Source: Prorocentrum cordatum (taxonomy: Eukaryota; Sar; Dinophyceae; Prorocentrales; Prorocentraceae). Taken from it: a stretch of DNA of 48,041 bases. The notes under the pieces are model-generated. The model was not told the DNA's origin. It did no database searches and worked only from the letters and a program-made list of their open reading frames with translations. Position numbers and translations under genes: made by a program. Below are positions 31,875 to 43,684 of the stretch, in pieces. The DNA is taken from assembly GCA_963575745.1 (NCBI GenBank), contig CAUYUJ010007243.1, positions 1 through 48,041 of the forward strand, given 5' to 3'. The first letter of the stretch is position 1. Every line of letters starts with the position of its first letter.

Positions 31875-34800
31875 GAACGCGACAGTGCCCGAGGCACGCC
31901 TGGGGTGGGCCGCGGCCGCAGCGGCCGCAAAGGCTACAGCGAAGGCGCCGACTGTGGCGTCCTTCAAAGATAGCTCGGAGATAGCGCTCACGAGCGCCCG
32001 AGGCACGCCTGGCGTGGGCGGCGGCCGCAGCGGGCGCAAAGGCTACAGCGAAGGCGCCGACTGTGGCGTCCTTCAAAGATAGCTCGGAGATAGCGCTCAC
32101 GAGCGCCCGAGGCACGCCTGGCGTGGGCGGCGGCCGCAGCGGGCGCAAAGGCTACAGCCGAAGGCGCCGACTGTGGCGTCCTTCAAAGATAGCTCGGAGA
32201 AGCGCTGACGAGGCCCGAGGGCACGCTGGCGTGGGGCCGCGGCCCGCAGCGGGCGCAAAGGCTACAGCGAAGGCGGTTGCTGTTTGCGTCCTTTTCATTG
32301 TTCATTGATAGCTCGGAGAAAGCCTGACGAGCGCCGAGGCACGCCTGGCGTGGGACCGCGGCCGCCGCGGGCGCAAAGGCTACAGCGTAGGCGCCGGCTG
32401 TGGCGTCCTTCAAGGATAGCTCGGAGAAGCGCTCACGAGCGCCCGAGGCACGCCTGGCGTGGGCCGCGGCCGCAGCGGGCGCAAAGGCTACAGCGAAGGC
32501 GCCGACTGTGGCGCCCTTCAAAGATAGCTCGGAGATAGCGCCCACGAGCGCCCGAGGCACGCCTGGCGTGGGCGGCGGCCGCAGCGGGCGCAAAAGCTAC
32601 AGCGAAGGCGCCGACTGTGGCGCCCTTCAAAGATAGCTCGGAGAAGGCGCTGACGAGCGCCCGAGGCACGCCTGGCGTGGGCCGCGGCCGCAGCGGGCGC
32701 AAAGGCTACAGCGAAGGCGCCGGCTGTGGCGTCCTTCAAAGATAGCTCGGAGATAGCGCTCGCGAGCGCCCGCGGCACGCCTGGCGTGGGCGGCGGCCGC
32801 AGCGGGCGCAAAGGCGACAGCGAAGGCGCCGACGGTGGCGTCCTTCAAAGATATCTCGGAGATAGCGCTCACGAGCGCCCGAGGCACGCCTGGCGTGGGC
32901 GTCGGCCGCAGCGGGCGCAAAAGGCGGGCGCAAAAGGCTACTGCGAAGGCGCCGTCTTGTGGCAGTACTTTGAAGATAGCCTCGGAGATAGCGCCTCGAC
33001 GCGCCTCGCGGCACGCATTGGCGTGGCGCATGGCTCCAAAGCGGGCGCGCAGCCTACAGCAGGAAGGCGCCGACGGTGGCGTTCCATTCAAAGATAGCTC
33101 GGAGATAGCGCTCACGAGCGCCCGAGACACGCCTGGCGTGGGCCGCGGCCGCAGCGGGCGCAAAGGCTACAGCGAAGGCGCCGACTGTGGCGTCCTTCAA
33201 AGATAGCTCGGAGATAGCGCTCACGAGCCCCCGAGGCACGCCTGGCGTGGGCGGCGACCGCAGCGGCCGCAAAGGCTACAGCCGAGGCGCCGACTGTGGC
33301 GTCCTTCAAAGATAACTCGGAGATAGCGCTCACGAGCGCCCGCGGCACGCCTGGCGTGGGCGGCGGCCGCAGCGGCCGCAAAGGCTACAGCGAAGGCGCC
33401 GACTGTGGCGTCCTTCAAAGATAGCTCGGAGATAGCGCTCACGAGCGCCCGAGGCACGCCTGGCGTGGGCCGCGGCCGCAGCGGGCGCAAAGGCTACAGC
33501 GAAGGCGCCGACTGTGGCGTCCTTCAAAGATAGCTCGGAGATAGCGCTCTCGAGCGCCCGAGGCTCGCCTGGCGTGGGCGGCGGCCGCAGCGGGCGCAAA
33601 GGCTACAGCGAAGGCGCCGACTGTGGCGTCCTTCAAAGATAGCTCGGAGATGGCGCTCACGAGCGCCCGCGGCACGCCTGGCGTGGGCGGCGGCCGCAGC
33701 GGCCGCAAAGGCAACTGCGAAGGCGCCGACTGTGGCGTCCTTCAAAGATAGCTCGGAGATAGCGCTCACGAGCGCCCGCGGCACGCCTGGCGTGGGCGGC
33801 GGCCGCAGCGGGCGCAGAGGCTACAGCGAAGGCGCCGACGGTGGCGTCCTTCAAAGATAGCTCGGAGATAGCGCTCGCGAGCGCCCGAGGCACGCCTGGC
33901 GCGGGCGGCGGCCGCAGCGGGCGCAAAGGCTACAGCGAAGGCGCCGACGGTGGCGTCCTTCAACAATAGCTCGGAGATAGCGCTCACGAGCGCCCGAGGC
34001 ACGCCTGGCGTGGGCGGCGGCCGCAGCGGCCGCAAAGGCTACACCGAAGGCGCCGACTGTGGCGTCCTTCAAAGATAGCTCGGAGATAGCGCTCACGAGC
34101 GCCCGAGGCTCGCCTGGCGTGGGCGGCGGCCGCAGCGGGCGCAAAGGCTACAGCGAAGGCGCCGACTGTGGCGTCCTTCAAAGATAGCTCGGAGATAGCG
34201 CTGAGGAGCGCTCGAGGTACGCCTGGCGTGGGTTGCGGCCGCAGCGGCCGCAAAAAGGACAGCGAAGGCGCCGACTGTGGCGTCCTTCAAAGATAGCTCG
34301 GAGATAGCGCTCACGAGCGCCCGAGGCACGCCTGGCGTGGGCGGCGGCCGCAGCGAGCGCAAAGGCTATAGCGAAGGCGCCGTCTGTGGCGTCCTTCAAA
34401 GATAGCTCGGAGATAGCGCCCACGAGCGCTCGCGGCACGCCTGGCGTGGGCCGCGGCCGCAGCGGGCGCGCAGGCTACAGCGAAGGCGCCGACGGTGGCG
34501 TCCTTCAAAGATAGCTCGGAGATAGCGCTGACGAGCGCCCGCGGCACGCCTGGCGTGGGCGGCGGCCGCAGCGGGCGCAAAGGCTACAGCGAAGGCGCCG
34601 ACTGTGGCGTCCTTCAAAGATAGCTCGGAGATAGCGCTCACGTGCGCCCGCGGCACGCCTGGCGCGGGTTGCGGCCGCAGCGGGCGCAAAAGGCTACAGC
34701 GAAGGCCGCCGTCTGTGGCCGTTTCCTTAAAGATAGCTCAGGAGATAGCGCTTCACGAGCGCCCGAGGGCACGCATGGGAGTGGGCCTCGGCAGCAGCGG

Positions 34801-37670
34801 GCGCAAAAGCGCGGTAGACAAAGCGGCACTTCAGAATCCGCCACGAGATAGCTCGGAGATAGCGCTCACGAGCGCCCGAGGCACGCCTGGCGTGGGCGGC
34901 GGCCGCAGCGGGCGCAAAGGCTACAGCGAAGGCGCCGGCTGTGGCGTCCTTCAAAGATAGCTCGGAGATAGCGCTCTCGAGCGCCCGAGGCACGCCTGGC
35001 GTGGGCGGCGGCCGCAGCGGGCGCAAAGGCTAAAGCGAAGGCGCCGACTGTGGCGTCCTTCAAAGATAGCTCGGAGATAGCGCTCACGAGCGCCCGAGGC
35101 ACGCCTGGCGTGGGCGGCGGCCGCAGCGGGCGCAAAGGCTACAGCGAAGGCGCCGGCTGTGGCGTCCTTCAAAGATAGTAAAAAAAAAAAAAATTAACTC
35201 GGATAGATAGCGGTGACGAGCGCCCGAGGCACGCCTGGCGTGGGCAGCGGCCTCAGCGAGCGCAAAGGCTACAGCGAAGGCGCCGACTGTGGCGTCCTTC
35301 AAAGATAGCTCGGAGATAGCGCTCACGAGCGCCCGAGGCACGCCAGGCGTGGGTTGCGGCCGCAGCGGGCGCAAAGGCTACAGCGAAGGCGCCGACTGTG
35401 GCGTCCTTCAAAGATAGCTCGGAGATAGCGCTCACGAGCGCCCGAGGCACGCCTGGCGTGGGCGGCGACCGCAGCGGCAGCAAAGGCTACAGCGAAGGCG
35501 CCGACTGTGGCGTCCTTCAAAGATAGCTCGGGGATAGCGCTCACGAGCGCCCGAGGCGCGCCTGGCGTGGGCCGCGGCCGCAGCGGGCGCAAAGGCTACA
35601 GCGAAGGCGCCGACTGTGGCGTCCTTCAAAGATAGCTCGGAGATAGCGCTGTCGAGCGCCCGCGGCACGCCTGGCGTGGGCGCCGGCCGCAGCGGGCGCA
35701 AAGGCTACAGCGAAGGCGCCGACTGTGGCGTCCTTCAAAGATAGCTCGGAGTTAGCGCTCACGAGCGCCCGAGGTACGCCCGGCGTGGGCCGCGGCCGCA
35801 GCGGGCGCAAAGGCTACAGCGAAGGCGCCGACGGTGGCGTCCTTCAAAGATAGCTGGAGATAGCGCTAACGGGCGCCCGAGGCACGCCTGGCGTGGGCCG
35901 ACGCGCAGCGGGCGGCAAAGGCTACTGTCGAAGCGCCGACTTGTGAAGTCCCTCAAGATTAGTCGGAGATAGCGCTCACCGAGCGCCGAGGCACGCCTGG
36001 GTGGGCGGCAGACAGCGGGCGCCAAAAGCCCAGCGAAGGCGCCGATCTGTGGCGTCCTTCAAAGATAGCTCGGATGATAGCGCTCACGAGCGCCCGAGCA
36101 CGCCAGGCTTGGGCGCGGCCGCAGAGGGCAGCTAAGGCTTACAGCGAAGGCGCCGACTGTGGCGTCCTTCAAAGATAGCTCGGAGATAGCGCTCACGAGC
36201 GCCGAGGCACGGACTGGGTGGGCGGCGGCCGCAGCGGGCGCAAAAGCTACAGCGAAGGCGCCGACTGTGGCGCCCTTCAAAGATAGCTCGGAGATAGCAC
36301 CCACGAGCGCCCGCGGCACGCCTGGCGTGGGATGCGGCCGCGGCGGCCGCAGAGGCTACAGCGAAGGCGCCGACTGTGGCGTCCTTCAAAGATAGCTCGG
36401 AGATAGCGCTCACGAGCGCCCGCGGCACGCCTGGCGTGGGCGGCGGCCGCAGCGGGCGCAAAGGCTACAGCGAAGGCGCCGACTGTGGCGTCCTTCAAAG
36501 ATTGCTCGGAGATAGCGCTCACGAGCGCCCGAGGCACGCCTGGCGTGGGCGGCGGCCGCAGCGGGCGCAGAGGCTTCACCGAAGGCGCCGACTGTGGCGT
36601 CTTTCAAAGATAGCTCGGAGATAGCGCTCACGAGCGCCCGAGGCACGCCTGGCGTGGGCGGCGGCCGCTGCGGGCGCAAAGGCTACAGCGAAGGCGCCGA
36701 CGGTGGCGTCCTTCAGAGATAATTCGGAGATAGCGCTGACGGGCGCCCGAGGCACGCCTGGCGTGGGTGCGGCCGCAGCGGGCGCAAAAGCTACAGCGAA
36801 GGCGCCGACTGTGGCGTCCTTCAAAGATAGCTCGGAGATAGCGCTCACGAGCGCCCGAGGCACGCCTGGCGTGGGCCGCGCCCGCAGCGTGCGCAAAGGC
36901 TACAGCGAAGGCGCCGACTGTGGCGTCCTTCAAAGATAGCTCGGAGATAGCGCTCACGAGCGCCCGAGGCACGCCTGGCGTGGCGGCGGCCGCAGCGGGC
37001 GCAAAGGCTACAGCGAAGGCGCCGACTGTGGCGTCCTTCAAAGATAGCTCGGAGATAGCGCTCACGAGCGCCCGAGGCACGCCTGGCGTGGGCCGCGGCC
37101 GCAGCGGGCGCAAAGACTACAGCGAAGGCGCCGACGGTGGCGTCCTTCAAAGATAGCTCGGAGATAGCGCTCACGGGCGCCCGAGGCACGCCTGGCGTGG
37201 GCCGCGGCCGCAGCGGGCGCAAAGGCTACAGCGAAGGCGCCGACTGTGACGTCCTTCAAAGATAACTCGGCGATAGCGCTCACGAGCGCTCGGGGCACGC
37301 CTGGCGTGGGTTGCGGCCGCAGCGGGCGCAAAAGCTACAGCGAAGGCGCCGACTGTGGCGTCCTTCAAAGATAGCTCGGAGATAGCGCTCACGAGCGCCC
37401 GAGGCACGCCTGGCGTGGGCGGCGGCCGCAGCGGGCGCAAAGGCTACAGCGAAGGCGCCGACGGTGGCGTCCTTCAAAAATAGCTCGGAGATAGCGCTCA
37501 CGAGCGCCCGAGGCACGCCTGGCGTGGGTTGCGGCCGCAGCGAGCGCGGGGGCGAGGCCGAAGGCGCCGTCTGTGGCGCCCTTCAAAGATAGCTCGGAGA
37601 TAGCGCCCAGAGTGCGCCAGGCGCCGCGCCAGGCGTGGGCCGCGGCCGCAGCGGGCGCGGGGACGAGGCC
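31875..37670 (+). repeat. 109 bp satellite, ~53 copies
   Basis: Unit from GCTCACGAGCGCCCGAGG through GGCGTGGGCGGCGGCCGCAG, GCGCAAAGGCTACAGCGAAG, GCGCCGACTGTGGCGTCC and TTCAAAGATAGCTCGGAGATA. Copies are mostly 90-98% alike; diverged or damaged copies lie at 32160-32400, 32920-33090, 34680-34850 and 35840-36130. The unit has a 5-6 bp hairpin GCGCT-CACG-AGCGC and, in most copies, a GCGGCCGC box. The 109 bp period is one more than 108, so the frame advances each copy. The many ORFs of 78-178 residues (reading LRPPPTPGVPRALVSAISEL on minus) are the same shadow in successive copies. Confidence 0.97.
35180..35193 (+). other. 14-base poly-A insertion in the satellite
   Basis: A run of A followed by TTAACTCGGATAG disrupts one 109 bp unit. 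It resembles the tail of a reverse-transcribed insertion, without any other element sequence. Confidence 0.5.
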
Positions 37671-38080
37671 CAAGCAGCGACCCCTGTGGAACTGCTGCGC
37701 CAGCGGCAGCCCACCGGCGAAGCTCCACGCCGAAGGTGCAAACGGCTGCCTCATCGACGAGGCGACCTGACGCGCCAGCGCCATGCACCCTGCGCGCGCG
37801 CTCGCATCGGCGCGCATTGCTACGGCCGCGGCCGCACGCGCGCATCCCAGCATTCACAGCCCAGTGTCGCAATCCAGTGCCGAAGGCAAAGGCGGCAACG
37901 CATGGACATGCTGCGCCAGCGGCAGCCCAACGGCGAAGCTCAACGCCGACATCGCCAAAGGCTGCCTCTTCGACGGGGCGACGAGCCGACGCGCCTACAT
38001 CACGCGCCCTGCGCGCATGCTCAAGTGGATGCGCAATGCCACGGCCGCGTCGGCGATCGCCTGCGCGCGCCACTTCGACA
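37671..38080 (+). other. Two imperfect copies of a ~210 bp sequence
   Basis: CTGCGCCAGCGGCAGCCCAC (37693) and CTGCGCCAGCGGCAGCCCAA (37911) start two copies that run through AAGCTC(C/A)ACGCCGA, GGCTGCCTC and CCTGCGCGC to CACGGCCGC. Frame 37783-38091 plus spans the second copy (CCASGSPTAKLNADIAKG) and the first reads CCASGSPPAKLHAEGANG in the same phase, with a stop after it. A repeat-derived protein fragment is possible but unproven. Confidence 0.5.
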
Positions 38081-38107
38081 GCCCCCCGTGATAGGGGGGT
38101 TGGGGGG

Positions 38108-38262
38108 AGAAACCCTAAACCCTAAAAGGCTTCACTCTGGGTGGTCTGGGGCGGGAGTGCGACTAACCGTGGCGCGCGCGGCTTGGGCAGCGATCCCCCC
38201 CAACAACCTTGATGGGGGGGGGGATCGCAGCCAGCGCGCGCTTGCGCCAATGCAGGCCCTAA
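38108..38262. repeat. Telomere-associated hairpin unit, type 2
   Basis: CCCTAAACCCTAAAAGGC, GGGTGG, GGGGCGGGAG, a GATCCCCCCC ... GGGGGGGGATC hairpin, ending AGGCCCTAAACC. Confidence 0.7.
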
Positions 38263-38310
38263 ACCCTAAACCCTAAACCCTAAACCCTAAACCCTAAACC
38301 CTAAACCCTA
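38256..38310 (+). repeat. Interstitial telomeric repeat
   Basis: Pure CCCTAAA, about eight copies. Confidence 0.95.
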
Positions 38311-38625
38311 AATTCCCAAGCACCTCGTCGTGCTTCTGCCCACCCCACCGCGCATCACCGTCGCCGTCTACGAGAGACAGGGCATCTCTGAGATGCTTGA
38401 GCATGTTGCCCGAGTGGGTCGCCTTGGCAGCTTTTGCTGCTGCCCTCCCCCTCTTTTGGGGATTCGCGCTTCAATGATAAACCTCCCCTGATCCTCAACG
38501 AATATAACACCCTAAACCCAAAGACCTTTTGCCCCTAAGCGCCGGGGACACCTGGGAACGCCTGGGAGCGCCTGGGAGCGTCTGGGAGCGCTTGGGAGCG
38601 CCTGGGAGCGCCTGGGAGTGTCTGG

Positions 38626-38666
<41 letters not shown>

Positions 38667-39005
38667 CGCGCTTGGGAGCGTGCCGGGAGCGCCTGGGAGC
38701 GCTTGGGAGCGCTTGGGAACGCTTGGAAGCGCCTGGGAGCGCTTGGGAGCGCTTGGGAACGCGCCGAGAGCGCCTGGGAGCGCCTGGGAGCGCTTGGGAA
38801 CGCCTGGGAGCGCTTGGGAGCGCTTGGGAGCGCCTGGGAGCGCTTCGGAGCGCGCCGGGAGCGCGCCGGGAGCGCCGGGAGCGCCTGGGAGCGCCGGGGA
38901 GCGCCTGGGAGCGCTTGAGAGCACCTGGGAGCGCCGTGAGCGCCTGGGAGCGCCAGGGAGCGCCTGGGAGCGCTTGGAACGCGTTTGGGAATTTAGGGGC
39001 CAGCG
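38311..39005 (+). repeat. Hairpin-rich cassette, copy 1
   Basis: Starts AATTCCCAAGCACCTCG. It has in order: AAGCAC/GTGCTT hairpin, AGAGA/TCTCT, a GGCAGC/GCTGCC hairpin (38426-38444), CCCC/GGGG, the 10 bp array GGGAGCGCCT (38560-38985), and TTTAGGGGCC. Other copies: 42042, 43087 and 44209. The array is on the opposite strand to those at 18 and 24 kb. Confidence 0.85.
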
Positions 39006-39187
39006 GCCCTAAACCCTAAAAGGCTGTAGTTTGGGAGGTTGCCGGCCATGCGGCCGGGGGTGGGAAGATGTTGCACCTCCTGCTCCCTTCGCCAAGCTTG
39101 ATCGGGTCGGCTAAACGCCCCCCCAATCAAGCTTGCCGAAGGGGGGGCAGCCTTGCCTGGACTGTCGGCCGCTGCGCGCCCGAGAAG
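39006..39187. repeat. Telomere-associated hairpin unit, type 3
   Basis: CCCTAAACCCTAAAAGGC, CCGGCC-ATGC-GGCCGG, GGGTGGGA, then a long inverted pair CCCTTCGCCAAGCTTGATC and its complement from 39121 on. Also at 42905, 43998 and 44988. Confidence 0.75.
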
Positions 39188-39189
39188 CC

Positions 39190-39249
39190 TTAAACCCTAA
39201 ACCCTAAACCCTAAACCCTAAACCTAAACCCTAAACCCTAAACCCTAAA
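39190..39249 (+). repeat. Interstitial telomeric repeat
   Basis: CCCTAAA units with one CCTAAA deletion. Confidence 0.95.
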
Positions 39250-39490
39250 CTCGCCCAGGGCCGCTTGGCCCGTATCCACCCACCCATTTAGGCGGCAAGC
39301 GCCCTAACTGGCACCTCGCAGTCAGACTACCTCACGGCCGTACGTGAATATCAGGCCAGCCCAGTTGAGTCTCGGTTGCCGTCAGGCATGGCCCGCGAGG
39401 GCCTTATCTCATTATCAATGATGCGGCTTACGCGCAAGCGATTATCCTGTGCCCGCCTGGGCGATCGTCAAAGAGACTTATAACCCCAAA
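39250..39490 (+). other. Conserved hairpin-rich element, copy 1
   Basis: About 240 bp, repeated at 45731-45970 with very few differences. Hairpins: GGGCC-GCTT-GGCCC, a TTAGGCG/CGCCCTAA pair, CACG-GCCGTA-CGTG, GGCCC-GCGA-GGGCC, TCATT-ATC-AATGA, CGC-GCAA-GCG, GCCC-GCCT-GGGC. Two have GNRA loops. No open frame is notable. Could be a structured RNA or the body of a nonautonomous element. Confidence 0.55.
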
Positions 39491-39701
39491 ACTACAGACT
39501 AATTCACCGTGACGGGCGCCCTGGCCCCCCCTGGAGCTTCAGTAAAAAGCGCTAAAAGACACGGATCGCCACTGGCAATTTTTTTTCTACCTCGAATCCT
39601 AAAGTTTTCCAGAGTGGACCCCCCCTGATCGGCTGGCTTGCAAAAGACGTTTCCTGGCGACTCGGGCCCCCGCGGGGGGCACTTGGGCTGGGCCCCAGAC
39701 G

Positions 39702-40600
39702 CCCGTCACGGTGAATTAGCCACCGCGCAGGGCCCCAGAGCGGCTCTGGGACCCCCGGGCGCCCGTCACGGTGAATTGGCCATTGCCTGAGCCCCTGGGC
39801 GGCCCTGGCGAGCCCCGGGCGCCCGTCACGGTGAATTAGCAGCCGCCCCACCCCCCGGGCGGCCCTGGATAGCCCCCGGACGCCCGTCACGGTGAATTAG
39901 CCACCGCCCATGGCCCCAGAGCGGCTCTGGGACCGCCCGGGCGCCCGTCACGGTGAATTAGCCGCCGCCCCCGCCCTTGGCGGCCCTGGATAGCCCCGGA
40001 TCGCCCGTCACGGTGAATATTAGCCACCTCCCAGGGCGCAGAGCGGCTCTGTGCCCCCCGGGCGCCCGTCACGGTGAATTTGACCGCGCCCCTCCCCCTG
40101 GGCGGCCCTGGGGATTACGCCGCCCCACCCTGTGCGGACCTGGATTTTAGCCCCAGGCGCCGTTCACGGTGAGTTAGCCACCCGGACCCACTGGCCCAAG
40201 GGCTCTGGGACCCCCCCCGGGCGGACCGTCACGGTTGAATTAGCGCCGCCCCACCGGCTCTGGGCGGCCCTGGATCTTAGGGGGGTGGGGTGGGCCCGCC
40301 CCCCGGACGCCGTCCACGCTGAATTAGCCCACCGCCCAGGGCCCCAGAGCGGCTCTGGGACCCCCCGGGCGCCCGTCACGGTGAATTAGCCGCCGTCCCA
40401 CCCCCTGGGCGGCCTTGGATAGCCCCCGGACGCCCGTCACGGTGACTTAGCCACCGCCCAGGGCCGCAGAGCGGCTCTGTGACCCCCCGGACGCCCGCCA
40501 CGGTGAATTGGCCATTGCCTGAGCCCCTGGGCGGCCCTGGATAGCCCCCGGACGCCCGTCGCGGTGAATTAGCCGCCGCGCCCCCCCAAGGCGCGCGCCA
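39702..40600 (+). repeat. ~65 bp array with CGTCACGGTGAATT box
   Basis: Roughly 14 units of a box CGCCCGTCACGGTGAATTAG followed by GCC(A/G)CC and GGC(C/G) rich spacers. Preceded at about 39500-39527 by an inverted copy of the box, CTAATTCACCGTGACGGGCG. Confidence 0.85.
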
Positions 40601-41280
40601 CGGTGAATTAGCTCCCGCCCGAGGCCCTCCAGGAGCCCCTCCAGGAGCTCACCAGGAGCCCCCCAGGAGCCCCCCAGGAGCACCCCAGGGCCCCCCAAGG
40701 GCGCGCGCCACGGTGAATTAGCTCCCGCCCGAGGCCCTCCAGGAGCCCCCTCTGGAGCTCTTCAGGAGCACACCAGGAGCCCCCCAGGGCACCCCCAGGG
40801 CGCGCGCCACGGTGAATTAGCTCCCGCCCGAGGCACTCCAGGAGCCCACCCAGGAGCTCCCCAGGAGCCCACCAGGAGCCCACCAGGAGCCACCCAGGGC
40901 ACCCCCAGGGCGCGCGCCACTGTGAATTAGCTCCCGCCCGATGCCCTCCAGGAGCCCTCCCAGGAGCTCACCAGGAGCCCACCAGGAGCCCCCCAGGAGC
41001 CCTTCAGGGTTCCCCCACGGCGCGCGCCACGGTGAATTAGCTCCCGCCCGAGGCCCTCCAGGAGCCCACCCAGGAGCTCTCCAGGAGCCCCCCAGGAGCA
41101 CCCCAATGGGAATTAGCTCCCGCCCGAAGCCCTCCAGGAGCCCCCCCAGGAGCTCTCCAGGAGCCCACCAGGAGCCACCCAGGGCTCCCCCAGGGCGCGC
41201 GCCATGGTGAATTAGCTCCCGCCCGAGGCCCTCCAGGAGCCCTCCAGGAGCTTCCCACGGCGAATTAGCTCCGCCTCAAG
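40601..41280 (+). repeat. ~115 bp array with CACGGTGAATTAGCTCCCGCC
   Basis: Six to seven units with box GCGCGCCACGGTGAATTAGC and CCAGGAGCCC-rich spacers. It grades into the array to the left. Confidence 0.85.
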
Positions 41281-41745
41281 CCCTCCAGGAGCCCCCCAGG
41301 ACGCCCAGAACCTTTCAGGAGCTCTTCAGGAGCCACCCAGGAGCTCCCCAGGAGCCCTCCTGAGGGCCCTCCAAGGCTCTCTCAGCGCCTTCCAGGGCAC
41401 CCCAGGCGCCATTCACGGTGACTCAGCTGCCGCCCAGCGCCCAGGGCGCTCCTCGGCGCGCCAATTGGATTTCATAGTTCAAGAGGAGCGGTATCGGCGG
41501 AGCGAGCGAAGCGAGCGGAGCCGGCGCCACAAGCGCACAATCAATCGCCCGCGCGGCGTTCCACCCCAAACTCTTTCCCCCGACGCAAAGCGTCAACCCT
41601 AAACCCAGGATTGCGCATATCTTAAGACCTAGGAGGGTATCTGTGTACGTGTGATACACAAAGCATTGTATGTCGAACCCATGAGCAAGATCGCCAAACC
41701 GATTGGAATCGTGGAGCCCTAAGAGAAAGAGAACCCCGATTACCG
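41281..41745. other. Region without a gene
   Basis: Starts with degenerate CCAGGAGCC repeats, then unique sequence with GACGC-AAA-GCGTC at about 41580. Telomeric-like CAACCCTAAACCC is embedded at 41598. Confidence 0.5.
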
Positions 41746-41955
41746 AATGAACCCTAACCCTAATAGAGAAAGCCGTGGGTGGTTCGCCGCCCTAACGGGC
41801 GCGGGGTGGGAATGTGAAAAGGGGAGCTGGCCCCGTAGCCGAAACATGATTCCGCTCAACATGATGTCACCTCAACACGATTACCCCACCCCCACTCCAT
41901 TTTATGGGTGGGGGTGGTCTTACACGATTGATCTCCAGCAAGCGCTGACAGAGGC
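41745..41955. repeat. Telomere-associated hairpin unit, type 4
   Basis: GAACCCTAACCCTAATAG at the start, GGGGTGGGA, a CCCACCCCCAC ... GTGGGGGTGG hairpin (41884-41918), ending GAGGCCCTAAACC. Confidence 0.65.
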
Positions 41956-42041
41956 CCTAAACCCTAAGCCCTAAACCCTAAACCCTGAACCCTGAACCCT
42001 AAACCCTAAACCCTAAACCCTAATCCCTAATCCCTAATCCC
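41956..42041 (+). repeat. Interstitial telomeric repeat
   Basis: CCCTAAA mixed with CCCTGAA and CCCTAAT variants. Confidence 0.9.
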
Positions 42042-42377
42042 TAAATTCCCAAGCACCTCGTTGTGCTTCTGCCCACCCCACCGCGCATCACCGTCGCCGT
42101 CTACGAGAGACAGGGCTTCTCTGAGATGCTTCAGCTGGTTGCCCGACTGGGTCGTCCTGGTAGCCTTGGGCTACCTAACCCCACGCTTGGGGATCTACGA
42201 TGCAAAGATAAACCATGCTTGATCTTCGAAGAGTACAACACCCTAAACCCGGGGACCTTTCGTCCTCGGGTCGGGTTCCTACTTCTCCGACACGTAAAAA
42301 CACGTGTGGGGCGCTCTATAGCGCTTGTGGGCGCACTTGTGAGCGCCTGGGGGCGCCTGGAAGCGTTGCGTGCGGGA

Positions 42378-42412
<35 letters not shown>

Positions 42413-42814
42413 CGGGGAGCGCCGGGGAGCGCCGGGGGGCGCCTGAGAGCGCCGAGGAGCGCCGGGGAGCGCCGGGGAGCGCCGGGGAACGCCAGGGAGC
42501 GCCGGGGAGCGCCTGGTGAGGCGAAAAGGAGCGCCGGGGGAGCGCCGGGGATCGCTGGGAGAGCCGGGGAGCGCCGGGCCGGGGAGCCCCGGGGGCGCCT
42601 GGGAGCGCCTGGGAGAGCAGTGGGAGCGCCGGGGAGGTGACGCCTGGGGAGCCGCCCTGGGAGCGCCTTTTTTTATCTGGGAACGCCAGGGAAGCGCCTG
42701 GGAGCGCTTGGGAGCGCCGGGAGCGCCTGGAAAGCGCTTGAAGCGCACATTGCGATTTCGGTACGCGCCGGGAGCGACGGGGAGCGGCGCCTGGGAGCGC
42801 CGGGGAGCGCCGGG

Positions 42815-42850
<36 letters not shown>

Positions 42851-42905
42851 CAGGGAGCGCTTGGGAGCGCTTGGAGCAATTTGGGAATTTTGGGGCCAGC
42901 GGCCC
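42042..42905 (+). repeat. Hairpin-rich cassette, copy 2
   Basis: As copy 1 at 38311, with GGTAGCC-TTG-GGCTACC (42159-42175), CCCCA-CGCT-TGGGG, ACACGT-AAAAAC-ACGTGT (about 42291), and a GGGAGCGCCG/GGGAGCGCCT array (42330-42885). Confidence 0.85.
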
Positions 42906-43086
42906 TAAACCCTAAAAGGCTTTAGTTTGGGAGGTTGCCGGCCATGCGGCCGGTGGCGGGAAGATGTTGCAACTCCTGCTCCCTTCGCCAAGCTTGCTCG
43001 GGTCGGCGAACCGCCCCCCCAATCAAGCTTGCCGAAGGGGGGGCAGCATTGCCTGGACTGTCGGCCGCTGCGCTAAGAGAAGCCCT
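42906..43086. repeat. Telomere-associated hairpin unit, type 3
   Basis: CCCTAAACCCTAAAAGGC to GAAGCCCTAAATT, with a CCTTCGCCAAGCTTG/CAAGCTTGCCGAAGG inverted pair around 42986-43040. Confidence 0.75.
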
Positions 43087-43414
43087 AAATTCCCAAGCAC
43101 CTCGTTGTGCTTCTGCCCACCCCACCGCGCATCACCGTCGCCGTCTACGAGAGACAGGGCTTCTCTGAGATGCTTTAGCTGGTTGCCCGACTGGGTCGTC
43201 CTGGTAGCCTAGGGCTACCTAACCCCACGCTTGGGGATCTACGATGCAAAGATAAACCATGCTTGATCTTCGAAGAATACAACACCCTAAACCCGGCGAC
43301 CTTTCGTCCTCTGATCGGGCTCTACATGTCTCCGACACGTAAAAACACGTGTGGGGCGCTCTAAGCGCTTCTGGGCGCACTTGGGAGCGCCTGGAAGCGC
43401 TTGGGAGCGCTTGG

Positions 43415-43450
<36 letters not shown>

Positions 43451-43652
43451 TTGGGAAGCGCCTGGGAGCGCCTGGGAGGGAGCGCCGGGGAGCGCCTGGG
43501 AGGAGCGCCTGGGAGCGCCGGGGAGCGCCTGGGAGCGCCGGGGAGCGTTTGGGAGCGCCGGGGAGCGCCGTGGAGCGCCTGGGAGCACCTGGGAGCGCCT
43601 GGGAGCGCCGAGGAGCGCCGGGGAGCGCCGGGGAGCGCCTGGGAGCGCTCGG

Positions 43653-43684
<32 letters not shown>

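Noticed and set aside
33000-37500. Series of 89-residue minus ORFs
   Set aside because: Each is the same shadow of the 109 bp satellite, shifted in frame by the unit length.
31875-37670. CRISPR array
   Set aside because: Units are continuous with no unique spacers, and the DNA is eukaryotic.
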